In this document: piece after piece, positions 6,825-14,737 of the stretch
Position numbering within the stretch: position 1 is the first letter of the stretch
Layout: each line of letters begins with the position of its first letter
Assembly (NCBI GenBank): GCA_034435015.1
Contig: DAOTYH010000094.1
Span: 1-35,774 of the forward strand
Direction: 5' to 3'
Source of the DNA: DAOTYH01 sp034435015
GTDB lineage: Bacteria; Chloroflexota; Anaerolineae; Aggregatilineales; UBA3940
Length of the DNA stretch: 35,774 nucleotides
Translations under genes and position numbers: made by a program
The notes under the pieces: generated by a model
The model's input: the letters and a program-made list of their open reading frames with translations, nothing else
Database searches by the model: none
What the model was told of the DNA's origin: nothing

Positions 6825-8508
6825 TTATGATCTGGAGGGCTTCCGGCAAAGCACGCATGACGTCGCCGGCCATAACCGCCCGTGTGCTCATGGCCTGACC
6901 AGCGAGTATGCCGGCCAGCCCATGCAGATAAGCCCCTGCCACTGCGGCCTCAAATGGTGCTATGCCCTGTGCCATCAAACCCACAATACAGCCAGACAGG
7001 ACATCCCCTGTGCCTGCAGTGGACAGGGCATCGGTGGCAAAGGGGATCGCTGTAGCCCGGCCATCCGGCCCAGCCACTACTGTGAAAGCACCCTTCAACA
7101 CCACAACGCACCCCCATTCGCTAGCCTTCGATGCGGCAATGCCGAAACGATCAGCCTGAATGGTGTCCCGCTCTAAGCCGGTGAGCCGTGCCATTTCGCC
7201 CGGATGAGGGGTCAGCACTGTGCCGGGCGGCAGTAGAGTCCACCAGTTCTCTACCCGGGTCAGCAGATTCAGGCCGTCTGCATCAATGACCAAGGGAGGG
7301 AGCTGGGCATGCCGGGGCATATTCTGAGGGGCCTCTCCCTCTTTGCGGGCCACAAAGCTGATACTTCCCTTTTTGGCCTGATGATCGCCCCGCAACAGGC
7401 CGCGTATAAAGCCGGCAGTTTCATTGTCCTGCCCTAATCCCGGCCCGATCAGGATAGCCTGTGCTTCTCCAACCTCCTCTAGAAAAACTTCAAGGGCCGC
7501 TGTGTTGATCACGCCCATCTCGTGTGGCAACAGGAGCCACGTGGCTTCTGCCAACTGAGCGGCTAGAATGGGATGGATCAACTGTGGAACAGCCATTGTC
7601 ACCAGGCCAGCGCCGACCCGATAAGCCGCACCTCCCGCTAGCACAGCGGCGCCCGTATAGTTCACTGAGCCGGCTACAATCACGGCACGCCCAAATGTTC
7701 CTTTGTGTCCATTGAGTGGACGTGCTGGCAGTAATCCCTTCACATCTTCACCAGTGGCTAATTCGGTTGCGACAGCCGTCAATTCTGGCAGGTCAGGCGG
7801 AACGCTGATGTCAGCCACTACCAACTCGCCGACAGCCTCTGCACCTGGGAAGCGGAGCTGTCCATGTTTGGCCGCCGCAAAAGTGACTGTGATGTCGGCA
7901 GGGATGGCCGCCGGATCGAGCGCGCCTGTGTCGCAGTCTAGGCCGGATGGGCAGTCTACCGCCACAATCAAAGTGTGGGGTTGCTCTATTATGTCTGGAG
8001 AGGCAGGCCGGATCAGCCGTGCCGCGGGCTGTTTGCTATGTTGCAGAGCACTTTTTGCAGATTCCAGCAATTTCTTGAGATTTCCCTCAACTGGGAGCTT
8101 TGCCCCTGTGCCAAGCAGTGCGTCAACCAGTATGGTGGCGTTACCTACCAGGTTCTTCAGCACCCGCCAGCGTTGGTCATTCTCGGCTACTGCAATAAAC
8201 ACTCCTGCATCCCGTGCCGCTGTGTAAACAGGATCGTCCTCGCTACGTTGCTTGAATAGATAGCATCCGATCTCTGCCTCAGTCTCCATCTTGAGCAGTC
8301 TGGCGGCTACCAGACCGTCGCCCCCGTTGTTACCCGGACCGATCAGGAAAGCTACTCGCTTTCCTGCTGTTGGCTCACCAAGCAGCTCTATCACGACATC
8401 GGCTGTAGCCCTGCCGGCATGTTCCATCATCTGGGCATAGCTTACGCCGGATGCATCAGTTGCCCGCTCGATGGCGCGCATTTGCTCCACGCTGACAACT
8501 TTGATCAT
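6814..8508 (-). CDS. nnr: Bifunctional NAD(P)H-hydrate epimerase / ADP-dependent dehydratase
   Basis: A metabolite-repair enzyme that converts damaged NADHX/NADPHX back to NAD(P)H. The N-terminal epimerase half (1-240) has IGPGNNGGDGLVAARLL (56-72) and VDCPSGLDCDTG (184-195). The C-terminal ribokinase-like dehydratase half (about 255-564) has NGHKGTFG (266-273), IGPGLG (354-359), TPHPGEMARLTG (433-444) and STAGTGDVLSG (496-506), the ADP/phosphate site. A hydrophilic insert at about 374-402, rich in Lys/Arg/Glu, looks lineage-specific. Length of 564 aa is slightly above the usual 500-520. GGGAGAG precedes the ATG, and only two bases separate it from the upstream RNA methyltransferase stop. It is the last gene of the minus operon. 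Confidence 0.95.
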   Translation of the reverse strand: MIKVVSVEQMRAIERATDASGVSYAQMMEHAGRATADVVIELLGEPTAGKRVAFLIGPGNNGGDGLVAARLLKMETEAEIGCYLFKQRSEDDPVYTAARDAGVFIAVAENDQRWRVLKNLVGNATILVDALLGTGAKLPVEGNLKKLLESAKSALQHSKQPAARLIRPASPDIIEQPHTLIVAVDCPSGLDCDTGALDPAAIPADITVTFAAAKHGQLRFPGAEAVGELVVADISVPPDLPELTAVATELATGEDVKGLLPARPLNGHKGTFGRAVIVAGSVNYTGAAVLAGGAAYRVGAGLVTMAVPQLIHPILAAQLAEATWLLLPHEMGVINTAALEVFLEEVGEAQAILIGPGLGQDNETAGFIRGLLRGDHQAKKGSISFVARKEGEAPQNMPRHAQLPPLVIDADGLNLLTRVENWWTLLPPGTVLTPHPGEMARLTGLERDTIQADRFGIAASKASEWGCVVVLKGAFTVVAGPDGRATAIPFATDALSTAGTGDVLSGCIVGLMAQGIAPFEAAVAGAYLHGLAGILAGQAMSTRAVMAGDVMRALPEALQIINAT

Positions 8509-8510
8509 GC

Positions 8511-9056
8511 TTACATCTCTCCCTTAATGCGAGTGTATCGCTGGTATAGGGCGTGGTATAACACAACCGCTGTACATACATGTACGTTTAACGACTGTCC
8601 ACTGCCATACATGGGAACGAATACTGCCATGTCGCATAGGGCCAGCGCCCCGCGTGTGACGCCATGATCTTCATTGCCTACCACCAGGCATAGTCGAGGG
8701 GGATATTCGACCTCAAAATAAGGCCTGGAAAGGTCGGTCAGTTCCAGTGCGCAGATGGTATAACCCTCCTGACGCAAAATCCGCAAGGCGTCCTCAGTAT
8801 GGGGTTCGTAATACCATTTCACGTCGTGATGTTTGTCGCGCCCTACTTTGCTGATGGTAGCGCTTGGAGGGGTTGGCGTAATGCCGCATAGAAACATCTT
8901 ACTGACCCGCACAGCGTCGGCAATGCGGAATAGTGAGCCAACATTGGCGGGATAAGCCACACTCTGGAGTACCAGCGCCAAATCAAGCTCTAGAGGGTGT
9001 GTTTTGCGCCAGTCGCGCAGAAAGCGTTTAAGGGGTGTTCCGCGAAGTTGTCTCAT
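8511..9056 (-). CDS. SpoU/TrmH-family RNA 2'-O-methyltransferase
   Basis: A SPOUT-fold enzyme that methylates a ribose 2'-hydroxyl in tRNA or rRNA using SAM. The three SpoU motifs are present: NVGSLFRIADAV (38-49), CLVVGNEDHGV (123-133) and VPMYGSGQSLNVHVCTAVVLYH (147-168, with NVHV where NVSV is usual). The protein is 181 aa with no extra N-terminal L30e-like domain, so it is the short TrmL/TrmH-like architecture. The target nucleotide cannot be assigned. It starts inside the 3' end of the small membrane gene (29-base overlap), with GAGG just before the ATG. Confidence 0.9.
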   Translation of the reverse strand: MRQLRGTPLKRFLRDWRKTHPLELDLALVLQSVAYPANVGSLFRIADAVRVSKMFLCGITPTPPSATISKVGRDKHHDVKWYYEPHTEDALRILRQEGYTICALELTDLSRPYFEVEYPPRLCLVVGNEDHGVTRGALALCDMAVFVPMYGSGQSLNVHVCTAVVLYHALYQRYTRIKGEM

Positions 9057-9309
9057 GATCCTCTTGATATTGGCTCTGGACCTTCTTTGAGCGCGATAGA
9101 AACACGATCAGCACGATAAGGTTGCCCAGAATAGGGCCGCTGGCAAGCGAGACCAGCAACACGATATTGCGCGGCAGTCCGGTCAAGGACAGGGCCAGAT
9201 AGACCAGCCCGCTGATGGCAAGGAATCCTACAGCCAGCCCTATCCCTGCCAGACACCCCTTGCCCAACCCCGGCAGGAGCGTACTGCCGCCTCTGGTGTC
9301 AGGTAACAT
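9028..9309 (-). CDS. Small two-segment membrane protein, unknown
   Basis: A 93-aa protein with two hydrophobic helices (about 18-42 and 47-71), a short Gly-rich N-terminus and a polar Lys/Gln/Glu tail. No family recognised. Its ATG lies within the last codons of the phosphoesterase gene (11-base overlap) and its end overlaps the RNA methyltransferase by 29 bases. It is therefore embedded in the operon and very likely translated. Confidence 0.65.
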   Translation of the reverse strand: MLPDTRGGSTLLPGLGKGCLAGIGLAVGFLAISGLVYLALSLTGLPRNIVLLVSLASGPILGNLIVLIVFLSRSKKVQSQYQEDHETTSRNTP

Positions 9310-9787
9310 CGCGGACTGTCACCTTTCGTGTCTCTGTTTCAAACAACATGTAAGTGCTCCGCCCGAAACGCCCCATAATCTCGCCCGGATTGAGAAGCAG
9401 GGTTCGACCAAGACGTTCCTCGTTCAGGGTGTGATTGTGGCCGTAGCAAACCACATCATAGACGCCGCTGGCCGCCAGACTACGGGCGATTTCAGGATAG
9501 TGATTAATGCCGAACTTCAGTCCGCCGATCTCAACCTCAGCAAGCTGACCGTGGAGCTCAACGTTGCCAGCCTCCTCGGCCATTTGTAACAAAAGACGCT
9601 GATCGCCGTCGTTGTTACCCAGCACGGCATGGATCGGCCCTTCGAAACCGCGGGCAAGCTGGGTCAGTGTGAAGGGAGCGCAAAAGTCCCCGCAGAACAA
9701 CAGAATATTTGCTTCGCTCATGCCCGGCAGAGCCTTCTCCAGTTTCCAGATGTTGTCATGAATGTCTGAACAAATCGCGACGCGCAT
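9299..9787 (-). CDS. YfcE/MJ0936-type metallophosphoesterase
   Basis: A small calcineurin-like phosphoesterase (about 162 aa) of the YfcE/MJ0936 group, which cleaves phosphodiesters with two metals. All motifs are intact: SDIHDN near the N-terminus, CGDF, GNNDGD (with Asn in the usual GNxD position), NHYPE and YGHNH. AGGAGGA at 9793-9799 sits five bases before ATG 9787; the frame can also start at GTG 9790, which is too close. The physiological substrate is unknown. It lies 19 bases after the nuclease gene in the same operon. Confidence 0.9.
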   Translation of the reverse strand: MRVAICSDIHDNIWKLEKALPGMSEANILLFCGDFCAPFTLTQLARGFEGPIHAVLGNNDGDQRLLLQMAEEAGNVELHGQLAEVEIGGLKFGINHYPEIARSLAASGVYDVVCYGHNHTLNEERLGRTLLLNPGEIMGRFGRSTYMLFETETRKVTVRDVT

Positions 9788-9806
9788 CACTATCCTCCTG
9801 GTTAGC

Positions 9807-10694
9807 TCACTCGGCAGGCGTTAGATTCAGTTTGCCCACCGCTTCCGAGACATCCTTTGGCCATACAAACAACCGATTGTAGGGAGCGACCTTGAAATAA
9901 CGCTGAGGGTAGTAAATCTCACGGGTAGTGATATCTACACAGTAGCGGGAGACCCATCCTTCGCGCTCGGCTGATATGACTTTCTCCCCTGCTACAAGCT
10001 TCTTCGTGATCTGGAACAATTTGACTGCCATCCGGAACTCATAGCCGGTCAGCGAGAGTGGGTCGGCCCAGATGCCCCGGCCTGCCAGGTAGGCTTCTTT
10101 GGCCGCCTCGCGCATCATGACTAAGTCGTCGTACTTAGGGAGGCTGGGGTAGATAATTAACGTGGCCGCCCAGCCAGTCCGCACCATCAGCAGATTGAAA
10201 GTTGAACGCTCCCATACTGACATTCGTGCCAGTTCCTCCGCGTCGTAGGAAGGAGCAATATATGCCAGCAGGCGCCCATATTCATCAAAAGGCTGATCGG
10301 CTGTGCGCAGAAACAGAGTGCGGCGCGAGCCATCCGGCTTGACCAGCATCCGCTCCAACATTTGCTCAAAGACGGCTCTGGCCTGTTCCCCTTGATGCTC
10401 CTGTAATGTGCCTGCCTTTCCCGTTGCGAGACGCGGATGCAGGTAGGCCGCCAGGTCGCTATCAATAGGGGCTTTGCCAGCCGCGATCCACTGGGCGAGC
10501 TGTGCCAGATCAGCATCATGGCGGGAGGGCTTGGTACGTCCGGGGTAGTGCACCTCTGGCGCGTCAATGCTCAACATACGGATGGAGACTGACACAAAGG
10601 GTGTGTCGCCATCGGTGGAACGCAAGTAAGTTTTCGACCCCAGCGTATCAATTGTCAGCCCGTGCGGGTCCCAGAATATCTTTACGTCTGGCAT
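9807..10694 (-). CDS. Staphylococcal-nuclease-like (SNase/TNase) protein
   Basis: The core SNase signature is readable: DGDT (28-31), then IRMLSIDAPE (38-47), which supplies R39, D44 and E47 equivalent to R35, D40 and E43 of staphylococcal nuclease. DEYGRLLAYI (137-146) carries R141, equivalent to R87. Position 45 is Ala where the nuclease has Thr41. Between the halves is an enlarged insert of about 80 residues (50-130), and a C-terminal extension follows (215-295, ending LFVWPKDVSEAVGKLNLTPAE). No signal peptide is present, unlike secreted nucleases, so the protein looks cytoplasmic. GGAGGGA precedes the ATG. It lies 12 bases after the glycoside-hydrolase-like gene. Confidence 0.82.
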   Translation of the reverse strand: MPDVKIFWDPHGLTIDTLGSKTYLRSTDGDTPFVSVSIRMLSIDAPEVHYPGRTKPSRHDADLAQLAQWIAAGKAPIDSDLAAYLHPRLATGKAGTLQEHQGEQARAVFEQMLERMLVKPDGSRRTLFLRTADQPFDEYGRLLAYIAPSYDAEELARMSVWERSTFNLLMVRTGWAATLIIYPSLPKYDDLVMMREAAKEAYLAGRGIWADPLSLTGYEFRMAVKLFQITKKLVAGEKVISAEREGWVSRYCVDITTREIYYPQRYFKVAPYNRLFVWPKDVSEAVGKLNLTPAE

Positions 10695-10706
10695 CGCTAT
10701 CCCTCC

Positions 10707-12251
10707 TCAGCTTGGTACAATGCATCTTCCTAACACCGCGCCGGCAACCACAATACAGGCTATCCCTGCCGCCAGCATCCACTGATTCAACACAGCCCTA
10801 TTACTTGGGGCAGGAGATACCGTTGCGGCAGGTATGTCCCCTTCCGCATTGATGACTGACAGGGAGGCAGGCGAAATGTCCCCTTGTTCTGGAATGGCCT
10901 CGATCAGGTAAACGGGCGGCCCACCAATCATACAATAATCCCCTACTGTTTGCTGGCACTCACCGGCATACAGCGTCAGAGTGTAGGCATTATCGTGGGG
11001 GAGCAAGGTCGTGGCGTTGCCCCACATATCGAGCAGGGTAGCTGTGTGGGCCAAAGCTGGTATCTGGACGGTTTGGGCCTCCGGTATCCGCGACCAGAGG
11101 ATTCGGGTGATCTGACCCGGTGCTTCCGCTATGACGAGGGAGATCGTTCCCCGTTCTACCCATGTTGCGTGCTCAGCACTGGCCAGTTGCCGGATCGCTG
11201 CTTGAGCTGTCCGATAGGCAGGGCGCGTTGAGCCGTCCGCACGTACCAGCCCAAAAGGCTCCGGGTTGGCGGCATAATCACCAGGGGTATCTATCAGCTT
11301 GTAAATACCTATCCGTTCTGCACCTGCCGCCAGTGCCAGTGACAAGGCCTGAGGCATGTAGGCGGCCTGCTCCAACAATGAGACACGGAAGGCGGGTTCG
11401 GCGACCGGCCATGCCGGGTCTGATGAAGGCGCGGCATTTGTCTCAACCAGCCAGATGGGCTTATTGATCCCATGCTGAGCTTGAATGCCGGCATATGTCT
11501 CGATCAACTCATATACCAGAGCTGGGTTGAAATACAGGTGCAAGGTTGCCACATCGTAATAGTACCCGTGCCGTGCGGCCTCTGGCTCGGCGACCAGTGC
11601 ATCCAGCAGGCGGTTGAAGTAGAGTTCCCGTCCATAAAGAGCATCCCACCAATGACTAACTGCCGCTAGGTGAATTACTGCTTGGGGGTTGGCTTCTTTG
11701 GCTGTCAAGTAGGCCACTTTAAGCAGTTGAACAAAATCAGCTTCACTGCCGGGCCATGTATAGCTGGGATGGGACGAGTCCCATACGTCTGGCTCATTCC
11801 AAATAATCCAGTGATCGATCCTGCCTTGATAACGGGTCACAGCCCGACGCACGTAACTTGCCCATAAGTTGCCTGGATCATCATAGGGTAAATACAGCCC
11901 GTGGGGAAGGCCGTTTGCGTCCCGTGCCCATTCCGGAATGCCGATCAGCAATCCAATCAATTCCCGCCCTGCGTTGATCTCAAGGTTTACCTCTTCATCG
12001 CTGATCTCGGCCTCGATCCACTCATCCGGGCCGTTAGGTTGTACCATGGCCCAGTGGAAACGCGCCCGTCCCCAGCCAATGCCTAGTGCATCAGCGTACT
12101 CTGGGGCGTCGTGAGGCTCAATCACTCCGAATCGTTGCGACAACCTTGCGGATTCAGCATGGCTCTCAGAAGGTGGTAGTGCCAGCACTAGGATGCTAAG
12201 CAGGGTAAGACTGACAATCTGTGCAGGCAGGCGCGGCAAAGTCGTCATCAT
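10707..12251 (-). CDS. Secreted, membrane-anchored glycoside hydrolase-like TIM-barrel protein (GH39/GH5-like)
   Basis: A 514-aa extracytoplasmic protein. Residues 1-33 form a signal peptide (LPAQIVSLTLLSILVLALPPSESHA), and the C-terminus has a second hydrophobic helix (WMLAAGIACIVVAGAVLG) that could anchor it. The barrel has HWIIWNEPDVW (147-157), giving the probable acid/base E153 after Asn, and PIWLVETNA (265-273) with the likely nucleophile E270. This is the clan GH-A layout seen in beta-xylosidase and cellulase-like families. Substrate unknown. A beta-sandwich-like region and a Pro/Ser/Ala-rich linker follow. The frame opens at 12269, but ATG 12251 overlaps the upstream stop as ATGA and gives a clean signal peptide. 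Confidence 0.8.
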   Translation of the reverse strand: MMTTLPRLPAQIVSLTLLSILVLALPPSESHAESARLSQRFGVIEPHDAPEYADALGIGWGRARFHWAMVQPNGPDEWIEAEISDEEVNLEINAGRELIGLLIGIPEWARDANGLPHGLYLPYDDPGNLWASYVRRAVTRYQGRIDHWIIWNEPDVWDSSHPSYTWPGSEADFVQLLKVAYLTAKEANPQAVIHLAAVSHWWDALYGRELYFNRLLDALVAEPEAARHGYYYDVATLHLYFNPALVYELIETYAGIQAQHGINKPIWLVETNAAPSSDPAWPVAEPAFRVSLLEQAAYMPQALSLALAAGAERIGIYKLIDTPGDYAANPEPFGLVRADGSTRPAYRTAQAAIRQLASAEHATWVERGTISLVIAEAPGQITRILWSRIPEAQTVQIPALAHTATLLDMWGNATTLLPHDNAYTLTLYAGECQQTVGDYCMIGGPPVYLIEAIPEQGDISPASLSVINAEGDIPAATVSPAPSNRAVLNQWMLAAGIACIVVAGAVLGRCIVPS

Positions 12252-12925
12252 CGGGCCTTTGGCGGCCAATCTGCCAGCCGCCTATCAAGCTCCTGAACCA
12301 GCGTGGCGAAGTCCTCCGGTAGCATTTCGACGCCGGCATGCCAGCGCATATCTTCAGCGGCCCGCAGATGCTCTTGAGAGGCCGCCAAGCGGACCTCATA
12401 ATCTGTACGGGCGGCCTTCTGCGAGATCAACTCCTCGAAAGCAGTCCACTGAGGCATGGCACGAGCGATGGCGGGCTTGGTGAAAGTATAGGCAGTGATC
12501 ACATTGTCCCCGTCAGACAGACGGCAGGCTACACAGTACCAGCCTTTTGGGACCCATGCCCGCCGCTGGCGAATGACAAAGTGCCATGACAGCACGCTGA
12601 TTCCTTTATCCCAAACTAGAGAGGTGTTTTCGCCAGAAGGCTCTCGGAGGGTGATGCTCTCAGCACTGACCTCCAGCTTCCGTCCGCTAGGCCAAACTCT
12701 CTTGAGCAGCCATTCTGCGGCCCATGATGTGCCAAACCCTAACCCTAATCCGCCGCCAACGATAAGAAAAGGCTGTAAGATTCCCTGAAGGCCGAGCGCT
12801 CGGGTCAGAGCTGGCATCAGGACAAACAACCCTATGAAGAAGCCTGCTATCATCACCACAAAGACGGTCAGGCGTATCCCTAGATGGTTGCTGTCAAGGT
12901 TGAAGGACTTCTTTGAAGCGGACAA
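12248..12925 (-). CDS. Membrane protein with PH-like cytoplasmic domain, unknown
   Basis: About 225 aa. Two membrane helices near the N-terminus (about 19-42 and 50-73) are followed by a beta-rich region (about 80-165: LEVSAESITLREPSG, LSWHFVIRQRRAWVPKGWYCVACRL), like bacterial PH domains found after a pair of membrane helices. The C-terminus is helical and charged. The open frame extends to 13105, but that part lies inside the response regulator gene. TTG 12925, preceded by AAGGGAGA some 12 bases upstream and just after the regulator stop, is the best start; GTG 12988 is an alternative. The stop overlaps the next gene as ATGA. Start confidence is low, gene confidence good. Confidence 0.65.
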   Translation of the reverse strand: MSASKKSFNLDSNHLGIRLTVFVVMIAGFFIGLFVLMPALTRALGLQGILQPFLIVGGGLGLGFGTSWAAEWLLKRVWPSGRKLEVSAESITLREPSGENTSLVWDKGISVLSWHFVIRQRRAWVPKGWYCVACRLSDGDNVITAYTFTKPAIARAMPQWTAFEELISQKAARTDYEVRLAASQEHLRAAEDMRWHAGVEMLPEDFATLVQELDRRLADWPPKAR

Positions 12926-12932
12926 TATCTGG

Positions 12933-13529
12933 TTAGTCTCCCTTGTCGGCGATTTTTCTGCGTCTCTTGCGAGACTTGGTTTTTCCACTCTCTTTTTTCT
13001 CCGGCAAAGACTCTGCCGTGAACGACTTCTGTGGAAGTACCGGAGCGGATTGCTCTGGCTCAGGTGGACTATCTGCGGCTGGAGACCTGATGCCCTGCAT
13101 TTCAAAACGCGGCGGCTTTTCCAGCCTGCCGCTCTCCTGGCCCGGTTTTGTCCAGTAGACCGTTCCCAACATCCGCTCTACCGTTTGCCGTACTATACCT
13201 GCATCAAACGGCTTGGTGATATATGCATCTATTTTGCTTTTGGAAAACTCTTTCATGATGCGGTAGCGGTGGAGTAGGGCGGTCAACAGGATGATCGGCA
13301 TCTGCTTAAGCGACTCATCGGATCGGATTTCCTCGTAGATGCTCCAACCGCTCCGGTCGGGCATGACGACATCCAGCAGAAGCAAGTCAGGTTTAACTTC
13401 ACGTACTTTGGCCAGCCCTTCTGTTCCATTGGTCACCGAGATCAAGCGAATGTCTGGATGGGCAAGCACATCCTGTATCAATTCGATAATTGCAGGCTCA
13501 TCTTCGATGTATAAAATGGTGTGGGGCAT
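12933..13529 (-). CDS. Response regulator: receiver domain with Pro-rich and basic tail
   Basis: A 198-aa CheY-like receiver. Residues 5-121 show TILYIEDEP (acidic pair 10-11), phospho-acceptor D53 in LLLLDVVMPD, T83 in ILLTAL, and K106 in AYITKPF. No DNA-binding domain follows. Instead residues 130-198 are Pro/Glu/Ser-rich and end in a very basic cluster (KTKSRKRRRK). The frame extends upstream to 13685, but the receiver starts at ATG 13529, with GGAG nine bases ahead and a strong promoter at 13565-13593. First gene of the eight-gene minus operon. No cognate kinase is adjacent; the receiver-kinase at 19397 is the nearest. Confidence 0.88.
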   Translation of the reverse strand: MPHTILYIEDEPAIIELIQDVLAHPDIRLISVTNGTEGLAKVREVKPDLLLLDVVMPDRSGWSIYEEIRSDESLKQMPIILLTALLHRYRIMKEFSKSKIDAYITKPFDAGIVRQTVERMLGTVYWTKPGQESGRLEKPPRFEMQGIRSPAADSPPEPEQSAPVLPQKSFTAESLPEKKESGKTKSRKRRRKIADKGD

Positions 13530-13564
13530 AATAGGCCACTCCAGCTCTATAAAGGGCAGAACCG

Positions 13565-13593
13565 ATTGTATCATTGGGTCAGATGCCTGTCTA
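13565..13593 (-). promoter_or_regulatory. Promoter of the eight-gene minus operon
   Basis: On the minus strand TAGACA (13593-13588), 17-base spacer, TACAAT (13570-13565): five of six matches at each box. It lies 35 bases upstream of the response regulator ATG. Confidence 0.65.
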
Positions 13594-13617
13594 GTAAGAC
13601 CCAGCAAGTGGGAGTGG

Positions 13618-13646
13618 CTAACAGGGTGGATATGGAGGGCTAAAAT
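13618..13646 (+). promoter_or_regulatory. Promoter of the DapA-family gene
   Basis: CTAACA (13618-13623), 17-base spacer, TAAAAT (13641-13646), diverging from the minus-operon promoter about 25 bases away. Shared regulation of the two units is possible. Confidence 0.5.
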
Positions 13647-13722
13647 CGCCTGACCCGTTAACACCATGTCCACCCTTTTGAGCACTCCCCAGCAAGTCGA
13701 TCTCTGGGAGGAAATGCTTTCG

Positions 13723-14619
13723 ATGACACAACCCGCTTTGAGGGGGATTTACGCCGCTGTAGCTACCCCTTTCGGTCCCGACGGCAAGCCTGATCCTGAA
13801 CAGCTTAAGCCTTACCTCCAACATCTTGCCCAGCATGGGTGTCACGGCGTGCTCTTGGCGGGTACGACAGGCGAAGGCCCTTCGCTCAGTGTGCAGGAGC
13901 GGATCGGTCTATTTGCCGCTGTCAGTCGAATCAGGACGAGTTTGGTGATGCTGGCTGGAACGGGTGCGGCCAGCCTTGAGGATGTCGTTGCCCTCACCCG
14001 CGCGGCTTTTGAGCATGGTATGGCGGCGGCAGTGATCGTCCCGCCCTTTTTCTACAAGAACGCCGATGAAGATGGTCTGTTTGCGTTCTATGCTGAGATC
14101 ATCAGGCGTGCTGTTCCGGGAGATGGGGCTGTGTTGCTCTACCATAATCCTGTTGTCTGTAGTGTGGGTCTTAGTTTTGGCTTGGTCCGCCGCCTGTTTG
14201 AGGCCTTTCCCCGTCATGTGGTTGGGATCAAGGACAGCAGTGGTGATCTGGAGTATGCCCGCCAACTAATTGAAGGGTTGCCTGGCTTTCAGGTGCTGGT
14301 TGGCGATGATCGTCTGCTTGCTTCAGCGCTTACTGCCGGCGGAGCTGGCGCGATCACGGCGGTTGCTAACGTTGCCCCTCATCTGCTACAGAGCGTGTAT
14401 AACCTTTACCATCAGAGTGCCTCGCTGACTGAAGCTCAGGCCCAATTGACTGAGGCGCGATGCAAGTTTGAGGGCTTGCCTTTGGCCGCTTCGGTCAAAG
14501 CCTTGCTGGTTGCTCGTGGTCTCATCCGAAGCGCCGAGGTCCGGCCGCCTCTCAGGCCGCTTACAGCCTCACAACAGGCTCTTCTCCGTTCTCGTTTCAA
14601 GGATGAAGGTTTGCCATGA
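13723..14619 (+). CDS. Dihydrodipicolinate synthase / N-acetylneuraminate lyase family aldolase
   Basis: A class I aldolase of the DapA/NanA family using a lysine Schiff base. From ATG 13723, GTTGEGPSLS is at 47-56, the conserved tyrosine is Y140 in YHNP, and the Schiff-base lysine is K170 in VGIKDSSGD. True DapA normally has GTTGES with Ser before Pro; here it is GEGPSLS, so lysine synthesis is not assured and a sugar-acid or hydroxyproline-type aldolase is equally possible. Length is 298 aa. The frame opens at ATG 13666 without a ribosome site; GGGAGG (13706-13711) sits 11 bases before ATG 13723 and only 2 before ATG 13714. No other lysine-pathway gene is nearby. Confidence 0.85.
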   Translation: MTQPALRGIYAAVATPFGPDGKPDPEQLKPYLQHLAQHGCHGVLLAGTTGEGPSLSVQERIGLFAAVSRIRTSLVMLAGTGAASLEDVVALTRAAFEHGMAAAVIVPPFFYKNADEDGLFAFYAEIIRRAVPGDGAVLLYHNPVVCSVGLSFGLVRRLFEAFPRHVVGIKDSSGDLEYARQLIEGLPGFQVLVGDDRLLASALTAGGAGAITAVANVAPHLLQSVYNLYHQSASLTEAQAQLTEARCKFEGLPLAASVKALLVARGLIRSAEVRPPLRPLTASQQALLRSRFKDEGLP

Positions 14620-14650
14620 GAGGGGTTGTTTGGGCAACATGGCGGCCTTT

Positions 14651-14680
14651 TTGCTTGTCTTCATGCTGACGCGCTATAAT
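14651..14680 (+). promoter_or_regulatory. Promoter of efp
   Basis: TTGCTT (14651-14656), 18-base spacer, perfect TATAAT (14675-14680), 57 bases before the efp ATG. Confidence 0.6.
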
Positions 14681-14737
14681 CCGCCGCGATTGTTGGATAT
14701 ACCATATACGAGATTCAAAGATGGAGACAGCATCAGC

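Noticed and set aside
7703..8227. 174-aa plus-strand ORF opposite nnr
   Set aside because: Low-complexity Ser/Pro/Ala product typical of an antisense shadow; nnr has all motifs.
14615..14643. Possible hairpin GCCATG...CATGGC after the aldolase gene
   Set aside because: Needs a large bulge and lacks a tight stem-T tract; too weak to call a terminator.
14468..14737. Upstream extension of the EF-P reading frame to 275 aa
   Set aside because: It lies inside the aldolase gene and across the promoter; EF-P proteins are about 185 aa and begin at ATG 14738.
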